Of a stretch of DNA of 48,711 nucleotides, positions 7,877-16,343 are shown in pieces. A program made the translations under genes and the position numbers. Every line of letters begins with the position of its first letter. Position 1 is the first letter of the stretch. This DNA is from Polyangium fumosum (GTDB taxonomy: Bacteria; Myxococcota_A; Polyangia; Polyangiales; Polyangiaceae): positions 1-48,711 of the forward strand of contig NZ_SSMQ01000088.1 in the NCBI RefSeq assembly GCF_005144585.1, read 5' to 3'. Below the pieces are notes generated by a model. It did not search any database, was not told the DNA's origin, and saw only the letters and a list, made by a program, of their open reading frames with translations.

Positions 7877-8248
7877 ATGCCTCCGGCAGCAAGAATCAGC
7901 GACCGACATGCCTGTCCCATCCCGGGGCACGCCATCAACGCCATCGTGACCGGCGAGGAGACGGTGATCGTCGGCTACATGCCGCAGTCGCGCGTGGGCG
8001 ACCTCGAGGCGTGCGGCGCGGCGATCGTGCAGGGCGAGCCGACGGTGATCATCGGCGATAAGGACGCGGCGCGGAAGGGCGATCCGACGACCCACGGGGG
8101 CAAGATCGTCTCGGGCTGCCCATCGGTGATCATCGGATCGAGCGCGCAGGCCGAGACGCTCCTCACGGACCGACCCTTCGTCGAGGAGTGCGAGGAGAAG
8201 GCGCGCGCGAAAGAGGAACGGCGGCAGCGCGAGAGGGAGACGCCATGA
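7877..8248 (+). CDS. PAAR-domain spike-tip protein
   Basis: A 123-residue PAAR protein that caps the VgrG needle as a sharp cone. The PAAR pattern is complete: SDRHACPIPGH, VGYMPQSRVGD, a Cys at about residue 46, IVQGEPTVIIGDKDAARKGD, HGGKIVSGCPSVIIG. The conserved His and Cys residues are the expected zinc ligands. After the PAAR fold there are about 30 charged, helical residues (EECEEKARAKEERRQRERE) but no toxin domain, so it caps the spike and may dock a separate cargo. A strong AGGAGG precedes the ATG. It lies 13 bp after the first vgrG and 30 bp before the second. Confidence 0.93.
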   Translation: MPPAARISDRHACPIPGHAINAIVTGEETVIVGYMPQSRVGDLEACGAAIVQGEPTVIIGDKDAARKGDPTTHGGKIVSGCPSVIIGSSAQAETLLTDRPFVEECEEKARAKEERRQRERETP

Positions 8249-8278
8249 AGACGCCTGGGCACATGAGGAGCGAAGGCC

Positions 8279-10522
8279 ATGGCCACCCTTGAGTTGTCGC
8301 TCGCCGCGGGCGAGCTCTCCGTGCGGCGTTTCGTCGTGAAAGAGGCGACCTCGTCGCTGTTCTCGGTCTCGATCTGGGGCCGGTCCCCGGATCCGGCCTT
8401 CGACCTCGGCGCCATCCTGGACAAACCGGCGACGTTCCGGTCCGCGCCGGGTTACCTGCACGTCTCGGGCCTCGGCGCGCGCACGTGGAAGGGGATCGTC
8501 GCCTTCGCGGAGCAGGTCCACGCGCTCCAGCCGCAGGCGGGGCAGCGGGGGCTCTCGACGTACCACGTCGAGATCGTCCCCGAGCTCTTCCGGCTGCGCT
8601 ACCGCCGGAACAACCGCATCTTCCAGCAGCTCTCCATCCCCGACATCGTCGACGTGTTGCTCGGCGAGTGGGGCATCGAGAAGGCCTGGAGGGTCGAGCG
8701 GGCGAAGTATCCGAAGCTCGAATACAAGGTCCAGTACGGGGAGAGCGATTACGCCTTCCTGAGCCGGCTCCTCGAAGAGGCGGGCATCGCGTTCACGTTC
8801 CCCGACGATCAGGGCGGCACGCTCACGTTCGCCGACCAGCTCCAGGCGAACCCCGCGCGTCCGGGCGACGGCCTTCGGTACGTCGATCATCCGGCGCAGG
8901 CCGCGGAGCAAGAGTACGTGACGGCCGTGCGCCTCTCGCACGACGTTCGCCCGGGCAGCTACACGATCCGGGATTACGAGTTCCGGAACCCCGATTTCGA
9001 GCTCTTTGGCCGCGCGCCCGCGGCGACCGGCTCCGAGCAATACCACTTCGATCAGGGTGCGTTCCTCGTCGAGACGGGCAAGGGCGGCGGGACGCCGGTG
9101 GCCGACGACAAGGGGATTGCGCGGCACGACGAGAAGTACGGCAGCGAGCTTTCGGAGAAGGCGCTCCACGGCGAACGCGTGGGGGTGCGGGCGATCTCGT
9201 TCGAGGCCAATACGTACGATCTCGCGCCGGGGGTCGTCTTTTCGATGACCCGGCACCCGCACGCGGAGCTCTCGTCCGATCGGAAGCTGCTCGTGCTGGA
9301 GACGACGTTCGAGGGGACGGCGGAGGGCGAGTGGAGCCTGCTCGGTCAGGCGGTCTTCGCCGAGGTGCCGTACCGCCCGCCGCGCCGGACGCAGAAGCCG
9401 ATCGTGCACGGGCTCCAGTGCGCGATCGTGGTGGGCCCCTCGGGGCAGGAGATCCATACGGACGAGTTTGGCCGGGTCCGCGTGCAATTCCCCTGGGATC
9501 GCGAGGGGAAAAAGGACGAGGACAGCTCCTGCTGGCTCCGGGTGAACCAGGGCTGGGGCGGCATGGGATACGGGATGATCGTCTTGCCGCGCATCGGGCA
9601 AGAGGTGCTCGTGGGGTTCGCCGAGGGGGATCCCGATCTGCCGTTCGTGATGGGGCGTGTCTACAACGCCGTGCAGCAGGTGCCGTACAGGCTGCCGGAG
9701 CACAAGACGCGCAGCACGTGGAAGAGCGACTCCTCGCAGGGCTCGAAGGGGTTCAACGAGATCATGTTCGAGGATCTCGCGAAGCAGGAGCTCGTCTGGC
9801 AACAAGCGGAGAAGAACCGCACGCGGCTCGTCAAGGAGAACGAATTCGCGACGGTGGGCCACGACCGGCAGAAGCTCGTGAAGCGGGACGAGCGGGAGCA
9901 CACGGACGGGTCGCGCAAGCGCTGGGTGGGCAAGGACGCGGACGCGATCACGAAGCAAAAGAAACGCGAGCGGATCGACGTCGACGTGAGCGACGAGGTG
10001 AAGGGCAACCGGAGCGAGCGGATCGACGGCAAACAATCGCTGACGACCGCGGATTTCCGGGAGGAGAAGGTCGGGGGAAGGTACGCGCTCAAGGCGGCCA
10101 ACGAGGTGCACGTCGTGGGGGGCGAGAACTACGTCGGGGAGGGAGGGCAATCCTTCACCCTGCGCGGGCCCGGGGGCTTTCTCAAATTCGACGGGAGCGG
10201 CGTGACGATCGAGGGCACGGTGGTGGCGATCAACAACGGCGGCGCCCCCGGCGAGGGCCGCGGCGCCAAGCCGGAGAAGCCCGAGGACCCGGAGCTCGAT
10301 CATTACACGGAGTGCTTCCGGGCGATCGACGAGCGGTCGGAGGAGCCGATCCCGGAAATGCCCTATCGTATCGAGCTCGAGGACGGGACCGTCTACACGG
10401 GTCGCACGGACGACGAGGGATATACGATCCGCGTCGGGACGCTGAAGGAGCAGCAGGTGAAGGTCACGTGGGGAGGCGATCTCCCCTCGGGCCCGGACGC
10501 TCCGCTGGACGAGGGGTGCTGA
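8279..10522 (+). CDS. vgrG: VgrG with C-terminal extension (second copy)
   Basis: A 747-residue VgrG closely related to the gene before it, evidently a tandem duplicate, with the same gp27-like, OB (EIHTDEFGRVRVQFPWDREG) and needle segments. It differs in an extra C-terminal domain of about 75 residues after the needle: HYTECFRAIDE, then PYRIELEDGTVYTGRTDDEGYT, then VTWGGDLP. This resembles the small beta-sandwich (transthyretin/carboxypeptidase-regulatory-like) extensions that act as docking sites for cargo. The next gene starts one base after its stop, so the extension probably binds the M15-like protein encoded next. GAGGAGCGAAGGCC precedes the ATG. Confidence 0.94.
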   Translation: MATLELSLAAGELSVRRFVVKEATSSLFSVSIWGRSPDPAFDLGAILDKPATFRSAPGYLHVSGLGARTWKGIVAFAEQVHALQPQAGQRGLSTYHVEIVPELFRLRYRRNNRIFQQLSIPDIVDVLLGEWGIEKAWRVERAKYPKLEYKVQYGESDYAFLSRLLEEAGIAFTFPDDQGGTLTFADQLQANPARPGDGLRYVDHPAQAAEQEYVTAVRLSHDVRPGSYTIRDYEFRNPDFELFGRAPAATGSEQYHFDQGAFLVETGKGGGTPVADDKGIARHDEKYGSELSEKALHGERVGVRAISFEANTYDLAPGVVFSMTRHPHAELSSDRKLLVLETTFEGTAEGEWSLLGQAVFAEVPYRPPRRTQKPIVHGLQCAIVVGPSGQEIHTDEFGRVRVQFPWDREGKKDEDSSCWLRVNQGWGGMGYGMIVLPRIGQEVLVGFAEGDPDLPFVMGRVYNAVQQVPYRLPEHKTRSTWKSDSSQGSKGFNEIMFEDLAKQELVWQQAEKNRTRLVKENEFATVGHDRQKLVKRDEREHTDGSRKRWVGKDADAITKQKKRERIDVDVSDEVKGNRSERIDGKQSLTTADFREEKVGGRYALKAANEVHVVGGENYVGEGGQSFTLRGPGGFLKFDGSGVTIEGTVVAINNGGAPGEGRGAKPEKPEDPELDHYTECFRAIDERSEEPIPEMPYRIELEDGTVYTGRTDDEGYTIRVGTLKEQQVKVTWGGDLPSGPDAPLDEGC

Positions 10523-10523
10523 C

Positions 10524-11669
10524 ATGGCGCAAGGAGACCCCAAGGTATCGACCACGCGGCAGAACAACCCGGCCGCGACCGAGGATCGGGTCGCCGCGAA
10601 GCGGACCGTGACCTACATCTTCAACACCTCGGCCACATCGAGCACGCTCAGCATTCCCTATGCGGTCGCCGTCGACGACGAGGTGCAGGCCGCATACCGG
10701 AATTCGGTCGCGCGTGTCAGCGGCGGGGACGGCGCGATCACCGTCACCGTCAACTCCGGCCAGAAGGTGAGCCTGTTCCTGAACAGCGACGCCGCTCCGG
10801 GGCGACGCAAGAACGCCGTATACGCGGTGACGCCCAAGGATCGGAACGTCCGGGTGACGGTCAAGGAGAAAAAGGGCAAACACAACGACCCCGACACGCC
10901 CGTGCTCGTGGCCACCGAGAAAGCCCTCGAGAAGTACAATGCCCCGCTCACGGGCGACATCTGGATGAAGGTGACGCACAAGTTCACCGCCGCGGATGTC
11001 GACGCCGCGGTGCCGGCCGGGACACGCGCGGAGATCATCGCGGCCCTGCGGATCCTGTACGGGGGCCTCACCGGCAACACGTTGACGTTGACGATCCCGG
11101 CGTCGGGCACCCAGGCCGCATTCACGACGACGCTCACGTTCGCGGACGCCGACAACCCGAGGGACAACATCACGAGCTTCAGCCTCACGACGGATGGCCT
11201 GCCGCGCGTGCACCCCGCGGGGTTCGCGGCGATCCTGAAGGCCGCCGTGGATTCGAGCGTGACGGCCATCTCGATGAGCTCGAACTGGCGCCCTTGTCTG
11301 GGCTCGATCGCGCATCGCGCCGGGCTCGGCGTGGACGTGAACAACGTGGGCGGCACGCGGATGTTCCGCACCGCGGGCGCCAACGCCACGGAGGTGCGGC
11401 TCCTGCAAGCCTTCCAGGCGAAGCCGACCGACGCGAACAAGGCGGCGTACGAGGCGGAGCGCGACAAGAACCAACCGCTCCACGTGCAGGGCTTCCGGAG
11501 GTCGCTCCAGCAGAACCCGGGGGTCAAGCAATGCTTCGATCCGTGGGAGATGGATAGCAACACGAGGGACAACCAGGCGGCGACGCCGAACCGGCAGAAC
11601 GACGGGAATTCGAAGCTCCACGGCAACCACCTGCACATCACCGCGCGTGATGGAGTCATCATCGCCTGA
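10524..11669 (+). CDS. Putative T6SS effector, M15-like peptidoglycan peptidase
   Basis: A 381-residue protein without a signal peptide. The first 130 residues look like an immunoglobulin-like or docking segment. The C-terminal half has the zinc-peptidase arrangement of VanY/M15 enzymes: SSNWRP (about 252-257), H264-R-A-G-x-x-x-D271, and HGNHLHI with H369 and H371. These residues would bind zinc and cut peptide bonds in peptidoglycan stems. Lack of an export signal and its position one base after a VgrG with a cargo-docking extension point to delivery by the spike. An inserted stretch between the motifs (about 285-355) is longer than in small M15 enzymes. The family assignment is from motifs only. 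Confidence 0.7.
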   Translation: MAQGDPKVSTTRQNNPAATEDRVAAKRTVTYIFNTSATSSTLSIPYAVAVDDEVQAAYRNSVARVSGGDGAITVTVNSGQKVSLFLNSDAAPGRRKNAVYAVTPKDRNVRVTVKEKKGKHNDPDTPVLVATEKALEKYNAPLTGDIWMKVTHKFTAADVDAAVPAGTRAEIIAALRILYGGLTGNTLTLTIPASGTQAAFTTTLTFADADNPRDNITSFSLTTDGLPRVHPAGFAAILKAAVDSSVTAISMSSNWRPCLGSIAHRAGLGVDVNNVGGTRMFRTAGANATEVRLLQAFQAKPTDANKAAYEAERDKNQPLHVQGFRRSLQQNPGVKQCFDPWEMDSNTRDNQAATPNRQNDGNSKLHGNHLHITARDGVIIA

Positions 11670-11706
11670 GGCGTAACGTCACGACACGAGGAGCCGAGGA
11701 GCCACG

Positions 11707-12474
11707 ATGATCATCCGCCAAGCCTCCCTGGACGCCTTCCAGAAGTCGGCGATGAAGTCCTTCGAGGACGAGATGATCGAGCATTGCAAGGTGTTCTCCC
11801 CGAACCTCTGCAAGACGCTCACCCCGGAGCAGTTGCGCCACGCGATCCAGGCCGCGATCGAGATGGCATCCCGGTACGGGTTCACCCGGCGCGGCCCGGT
11901 GCATTTCTACATCGACTGCATGCTCCTCTTCGGCAGCAGCTTCCCGACGGACCCGCAATACCCGTGGATGGCCGAGATCCTCGTGCGTGACGATTTCGCC
12001 GAGGAGATGCTCAAGGCCGACGCGTTGCACGAGAAGGTCTGTGAGTACCTCCGCGAGGTCGGCGGCTCGGACAGCCGCTACATGCGCGGCGCGCTCCGGA
12101 GGCTGCTTCGCCTCGCCCAGGCAAACGATCTGCCGCTCCATCAGGACGCGATCGAGCAAGACATCCTGCGCCTGCTCGGGCAGGTGTGGCCGGAGAAACT
12201 CGCGTACAGCGGCCCGGAGACGATGCAGCTCCTCGTCAGCGACGCCGTGGGGCGCGCCCGCGACACGTACGGCTTCACCCAGCCCCGCTCGATAGCGCTG
12301 ATGGCCGTGCTCATGGTCGCCTTTGGTCATCGGTGCGACGACGATCCGCTGTTCCCATGGATCAGCAAAACACTCGCGCGGCGTGAAGAGGACGGCCCCG
12401 CCATCGTCGCCGAAAAACTCGAACGTCGCACCCTCGTCTGGTTCGAAGCGGTCCTCGAGAACGAGCTCGCCTAA
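11707..12474 (+). CDS. T6SS-associated protein of unknown function
   Basis: A 255-residue, mostly helical protein without signal peptide. Segments such as SRYGFTRRGPVHFYIDCMLL, FGSSFPTDPQYPW and a second, similar YGFTQPRSIALMAVLMVAFG ... DDPLFPWI show that it consists of two homologous halves (about 1-135 and 136-255). I know no defined activity for it. Its place between two peptidoglycan-effector genes suggests an adaptor or chaperone that loads one of them onto VgrG, or an immunity protein. Against immunity, it lacks the export signal expected of a protein that must act in the periplasm. It has a short spacer on both sides and is surely part of the operon. Confidence 0.7.
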   Translation: MIIRQASLDAFQKSAMKSFEDEMIEHCKVFSPNLCKTLTPEQLRHAIQAAIEMASRYGFTRRGPVHFYIDCMLLFGSSFPTDPQYPWMAEILVRDDFAEEMLKADALHEKVCEYLREVGGSDSRYMRGALRRLLRLAQANDLPLHQDAIEQDILRLLGQVWPEKLAYSGPETMQLLVSDAVGRARDTYGFTQPRSIALMAVLMVAFGHRCDDDPLFPWISKTLARREEDGPAIVAEKLERRTLVWFEAVLENELA

Positions 12475-12484
12475 GGGAAAGTCG

Positions 12485-13276
12485 ATGACACAAGCAAGAC
12501 CCCCCGCCACGCCCGACTCGGTCTCGAACGCAAATTCGCCGGCCTCGCCGTCCAACGTCCCCGACGCGAACCAGCCGGCCGCGCAAACATGCAGCACGTG
12601 CAAGGACAGGCGGGTCATCGTCATCGATCCCGGTCACGGCGGGACCGCCATGGTAGGCGGGAGCAGCCCGAACAACGCGACGGCGGTCTCAGGCGTCCTG
12701 GAGAAGACCCTGACGCTCCAGTATGCGCAAACCCTCAAGCAGCACCTCGACGGCGAGGCGTGCAAATCGATCTTCCGAGGTCGAGGCTATGCCGACGTGC
12801 AGGTCGTCTTGACGCGCACGGGAGACACCAATCCGGGGCTGAGCACGCGGGTCAACGTCGCGAAGACGAACAAGGCCGACATCTTCCTCAGCATTCATTT
12901 CAACGGCGGAGTGGCGGCGGCGCGAGGCACGGAGACGTTCTACAAGGCCGGCTCCAACGGCAACGCAAACCTGGGCGAGGACACAGCCCTCGCGCAGACC
13001 GTCCAGACCGCGCTCTTCAATGCCATGAAGAGCATCGACGGGGGCGCGAAGGACCGAAAAATCAAGCCCGACACGGACACCAAGCACAAGAGCCTGGGCA
13101 TCCTGCGGGACCCCGGCATCGGTTACAGCGGCAAGATGTGCCGCTCGGTCCTGATCGAGGTGGAGTTCATCTCGAACCACCAGGTGGACGCGCTGCTCGT
13201 AAGCGGCGGGCGCGCCTCGGCAAACCGCAGCACGCTCATGCTCGCCGTCGCGCGCGCCCTCGCGAATTCGCTGTGA
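12485..13276 (+). CDS. N-acetylmuramoyl-L-alanine amidase (Amidase_3), T6SS cargo
   Basis: About 263 residues. After a 40-residue Pro/Ser/Asn-rich disordered start comes a complete Amidase_3 domain: VIDPGHGG (H51), zinc-binding E73, LSIHFN (H138) and catalytic E225 in LIEVEF. It cleaves the amide between muramic acid and the stem peptide. Cell-division amidases carry a signal peptide; this one does not, and it ends a vgrG operon, so T6SS delivery is likely. The open frame extends upstream into the previous gene, but ATG 12485, preceded by AGGGAAAGTCG, fits the end of that gene. With the M15-like protein the operon would carry two enzymes attacking different peptidoglycan bonds. Confidence 0.85.
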   Translation: MTQARPPATPDSVSNANSPASPSNVPDANQPAAQTCSTCKDRRVIVIDPGHGGTAMVGGSSPNNATAVSGVLEKTLTLQYAQTLKQHLDGEACKSIFRGRGYADVQVVLTRTGDTNPGLSTRVNVAKTNKADIFLSIHFNGGVAAARGTETFYKAGSNGNANLGEDTALAQTVQTALFNAMKSIDGGAKDRKIKPDTDTKHKSLGILRDPGIGYSGKMCRSVLIEVEFISNHQVDALLVSGGRASANRSTLMLAVARALANSL

Positions 13277-13292
13277 CGGGGAGCCGCCGCGC

Positions 13293-13597
13293 CCGGGGCT
13301 CTGCCCCGGACCCCGCGGGGGGCTGTCCGCCCCCTCGACCCCGGACCAGCGAGGCGCTGGACCCAGGGTTGAAAAACTGCGCTCCGCGCAGTTTTTCAAA
13401 CAGGCCGACGAAGAAGCCGGAGGGCCAGCCGAACCCGCAGCGCGGCTGTCTCGATCGGCAACGCCGCTTCTGGTCTTGACCGGGCCTGTTCGATGAACTG
13501 CGCATCGCGCAGTTCATCGAGCTTGGGTCCAGCCCCTGGCTGGTCCGGGGTGGAGGGGGCGGATAGCCCCCTCCTGGGGCCTGGGGCAACGCCCCAG
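13293..13597. repeat. Composite multi-hairpin repeat, copies 2 and 3 (B and inverted A)
   Basis: A B-type element (13293-13410, plus orientation) and an A-type element (13472-13597, minus orientation) are joined by a 61-bp linker that is conserved in the composites at 16 kb and 25 kb. The B stem is TTGAAAAACTGCGC (13369-13382) pairing with 13386-13399; the A stem is TCGATGAACTGCGC (13490-13503) pairing with 13507-13520; loops are three bases. It fills the whole gap between two convergent genes, so it may end transcription from both sides. Confidence 0.9.
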
Positions 13598-13602
13598 CGT
13601 CT

Positions 13603-14550
13603 TCACCCCCAGGCCCAGCCTACCTTCCGGAAGCGCGTGACGAGTGCGTCCGTGAGTCGTCCGCGCACGACTCCGCTGAACGCCTCGCCCTTCACCGGAT
13701 CTCTCCACCGGCGCTCGCTGCCGTCCACCATGTCGGCGCGGACGCCCGCGAACGTCGATAACCAGAGCATCGTGATCCCGGTCTCGTGGGCCCACGTCTC
13801 CCGGGACTTGCGGCCGCCCTTCATCCCGACCTTGCCCGGCTGGTACGTCCCGCCCTTCGACATCGGGTGCATTTCATTCTGGATCACGGCCCCGAAGCCG
13901 CCGGGCACCGCGTTCTGGCGCAAGAGGTCGAGGAGCATGAGGTTGATCCCCCACGTCCGATGGTTGCGCGCCGCCTCCGACACGCACATCGCCACGCAGA
14001 GCCGCGCCATTTCGGGCGGCGTACCGACCAGAGGATCGCCCTGCAAGAAGCCGAGGAGCGCCGCCGTCTTGTCCTTGCACCCCGAGGAGCCGAGGTACAT
14101 GGCCTTGTAATCGTCACCGCCCGCGCGGTAGGCCGAAGCGGCCGCCTCGTCCGTCGAGGCCACGATGTGCGCATAATAATCGGGGGGCCCCACGCGCACG
14201 ACCCACGTCCCGACCTGGAAGAGCTTCTCCGTCCCGCTCTCGCCGAGCGTGATCAGCTCCTGCATCCATTCCCCGGCGCTCCCCGGCTTCCGCACGACGA
14301 GCTCCACGGGCGTGATACCGGCTCCACCACGCGCCACGGAGAAGCCACGCGTGTAGGTCGTCCGCCCGCCGGAGCCCGGCGTCGAAAACACGGTTTCCGT
14401 CGCGCTTTCGAGCATCGTGTGCACGTCCCAGCGCGAGAGCATCACCTCGCGGTGCTCCCCGTGCCGGACCCGGATGAAATGGCCCACGCCTGCGCCGGCC
14501 CACGCTTGCCAGTTCTCGAGGCCCTCGATCTTCTCCAGGTGCGTTTGCAT
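13603..14550 (-). CDS. Unknown protein
   Basis: A 315-residue protein I do not recognise; no signal peptide, membrane helix or nucleotide-binding motif is visible. Notable segments are TRGFSVARGG, FQVGTWVVRVGPPDYYAH, TWGINLMLLDLLR and a basic C-terminal third (KGGRKSRETWAHETG). The frame is open far upstream, but the start is placed at ATG 14550 (MQTHLEKIEGL); the upstream part is low-complexity Arg/Ala and overlaps the promoter of the divergent aminotransferase gene. It converges on the T6SS operon with a composite repeat in between, so it is not part of that operon. A distant immunity role cannot be excluded, but nothing supports it. Confidence 0.6.
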   Translation of the reverse strand: MQTHLEKIEGLENWQAWAGAGVGHFIRVRHGEHREVMLSRWDVHTMLESATETVFSTPGSGGRTTYTRGFSVARGGAGITPVELVVRKPGSAGEWMQELITLGESGTEKLFQVGTWVVRVGPPDYYAHIVASTDEAAASAYRAGGDDYKAMYLGSSGCKDKTAALLGFLQGDPLVGTPPEMARLCVAMCVSEAARNHRTWGINLMLLDLLRQNAVPGGFGAVIQNEMHPMSKGGTYQPGKVGMKGGRKSRETWAHETGITMLWLSTFAGVRADMVDGSERRWRDPVKGEAFSGVVRGRLTDALVTRFRKVGWAWG

Positions 14551-14716
14551 GGCTGCCCGGAGCGTACAGCGGAGATGGCGCGCGTGGAAGAGGCTCTTGC
14601 TCCTGCCCGCTCGCGCGCCCGCCCCCGCTTCCCTGCCCCGGACAGATTGCGCCTGGACGCCGCTCCGAACATCCATTCCCCGATCACGGTTCTGCGGGTA
14701 TGCTCCGCGCGCCCCC

Positions 14717-16009
14717 ATGGTAACGGCCCTCGAATTTCCTCCGCTCGAGGTCGGTGACGCCGGCCTCTCCGCGCTCGCGCGTGGCGTCATCGGCTCCGAG
14801 ATCCTGAAGATTGCCGGCGAGATCCGGGCCATGAAGGCCAAGGGCGCCCAGATCTGCAACCTCACCGTCGGCGACTTCGATCCGGCCTACTTCCCCATCC
14901 CCGCCGAGCTCTGCGAGGGCACGCGCGCCGCGCTCGCCGAGGGCCACACGAACTACCCGCCCTCCGACGGCGTGCTCGTCCTGCGCGAGGCGCTCGTGCG
15001 CTTCTACGAGCGCGAGCTCGGCCTCAAGTACCCGATCGAGTCCGTGCTCGTCGCCGGCGGCGCCCGGCCCCTGCTCTACGGCGCGTACCGCACGCTCATC
15101 GATCCCGGCGACGTCGCCGTCTACCCGGTCCCGTCCTGGAACAACAACCACTACGCCTACCTCTCCGGCGCGAAGGCCGTGGAGATCCCCGTCTCGGCCG
15201 CGTCGAACTTCTTCCCGACCGCCGACGATTTTCGGCCGCACATCGGCTCGGCCAGGCTGCTGCTCGTGAACTCGCCGCTGAACCCGACCGGCACCGTCAT
15301 CTCGAAGGACGAGCTCGGGCGCATCGCCGAGCTCGTGCTGGGCGAGAACCGCCGCCGGGAGGCCGAGGGCCTGCGCCCGGTGTTCCTCGTGTACGACCAG
15401 GTCTACTGGATGCTCACCCACGGCGAGGCGCACCACGAGACGCCCGTGTCGCTCGTGCCCGAGGTCGCGCCGTACACGCTCTTGCTCGACGCGCTGTCAA
15501 AGTCGTTCTGCGCGACGGGCATGCGCGTCGGCTGGGGGTTCATGCCGCCCGCGGTGCGGCGGCGCATGGCGGACATCCTCGGGCACGTGGGCGCCTGGGC
15601 GCCGAAGGCCGAGCAAGTCGCGACGGCGGCGCTGCTCGACGCGCCGGACGCGATGAACGCGTTCCTCTCGGGCGCGAAGGCGAAGGTGAAGGAGCGGCTC
15701 GACGCGCTCTTCGCCGGGTTCTCGACGATGCAACGCGAGGGCCTACCCGTCGACGCGATCGCGCCACAAGGGGCGATCTACCTGTCGGCGCGCTTCGACT
15801 GGATCGGCAAGACGATCCGAGGCCGGACAATCCAGACGAACGACGAGATCCGCAAGGTGCTGCTGGAAGAAGCAGGCCTGGCAGTCGTGCCGTTCCAGGC
15901 GTTCGGGCTGCGAGAGGAAAACGGCTGGTTCCGGCTGAGCGTGGGCGCGGTGTCGATGGACGACATCCAGGCAGTGTTCCCGCGCCTGCGCGCCCTCATG
16001 GCTGGTTGA
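14717..16009 (+). CDS. PLP-dependent aminotransferase, class I/II
   Basis: About 430 residues, cytoplasmic. Fold-type I aminotransferase motifs are present: NYPPSDG near residue 80, NSPLNPTG (185-192), VYDQVYW, and DALSKSF with the PLP-binding K262, followed by GMRVGW. It should move an amino group between an amino acid (probably aspartate or aromatic/branched) and 2-oxoglutarate; the substrate cannot be fixed. ATG 14717 is chosen since family homology starts soon after, although the frame is open from 14417. The gene stands alone, divergent from the unknown protein at 14550 and ending just before a composite repeat. Confidence 0.88.
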   Translation: MVTALEFPPLEVGDAGLSALARGVIGSEILKIAGEIRAMKAKGAQICNLTVGDFDPAYFPIPAELCEGTRAALAEGHTNYPPSDGVLVLREALVRFYERELGLKYPIESVLVAGGARPLLYGAYRTLIDPGDVAVYPVPSWNNNHYAYLSGAKAVEIPVSAASNFFPTADDFRPHIGSARLLLVNSPLNPTGTVISKDELGRIAELVLGENRRREAEGLRPVFLVYDQVYWMLTHGEAHHETPVSLVPEVAPYTLLLDALSKSFCATGMRVGWGFMPPAVRRRMADILGHVGAWAPKAEQVATAALLDAPDAMNAFLSGAKAKVKERLDALFAGFSTMQREGLPVDAIAPQGAIYLSARFDWIGKTIRGRTIQTNDEIRKVLLEEAGLAVVPFQAFGLREENGWFRLSVGAVSMDDIQAVFPRLRALMAG

Positions 16010-16038
16010 GTGGCGATACGCCGCGCCGGGGCGCCGCA

Positions 16039-16341
16039 CCGGGGCGCTGCCCCGGACCCCGCGGGGGGCTGTCCGCCCCCTCGACCCCGGACCAGCGAGG
16101 CGCTGGACCCAGGGTTGAAAACCTGCGCTCCGCGCAGTTTTTCAAACAGGCCGACGAACAACCCGGGTCGCCAGCCGAACCCACAGCGCGGCTGTCTCGG
16201 CTGGCAACGCCGCTACTAGTCTTGACCGGGCCTGTTCGATGAACTGCGCACCGCGCAGTTCATCGATTTGGGGTCCAGCCCCTGGCTGGTCCGGGTCCAG
16301 GGGCGGACAGCCCCTGGTCGGGGTCCGGGGTGAAACCCCGG
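16039..16341. repeat. Composite multi-hairpin repeat, copies 4 and 5 (B and inverted A)
   Basis: The layout matches the 13.3-kb composite: B (16039-16157), conserved linker, inverted A (16219-16341). The B stem (16115-16128 with 16132-16145) has one C/T mismatch. The A half ends in a CCGGGG/CCCCGG hairpin where other A copies have CTGGGG/CCCCAG, a compensatory change. It fills the gap between the convergent aminotransferase and SDR genes. Confidence 0.9.
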
Positions 16342-16343
16342 CG

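Noticed and set aside
5797-10567. Two very long minus-strand open frames (715 and 909 codons) opposite the vgrG genes
   Set aside because: They mirror the codon-position GC bias of the true VgrG frames, have no domain sense and lack start signals; they are shadows.
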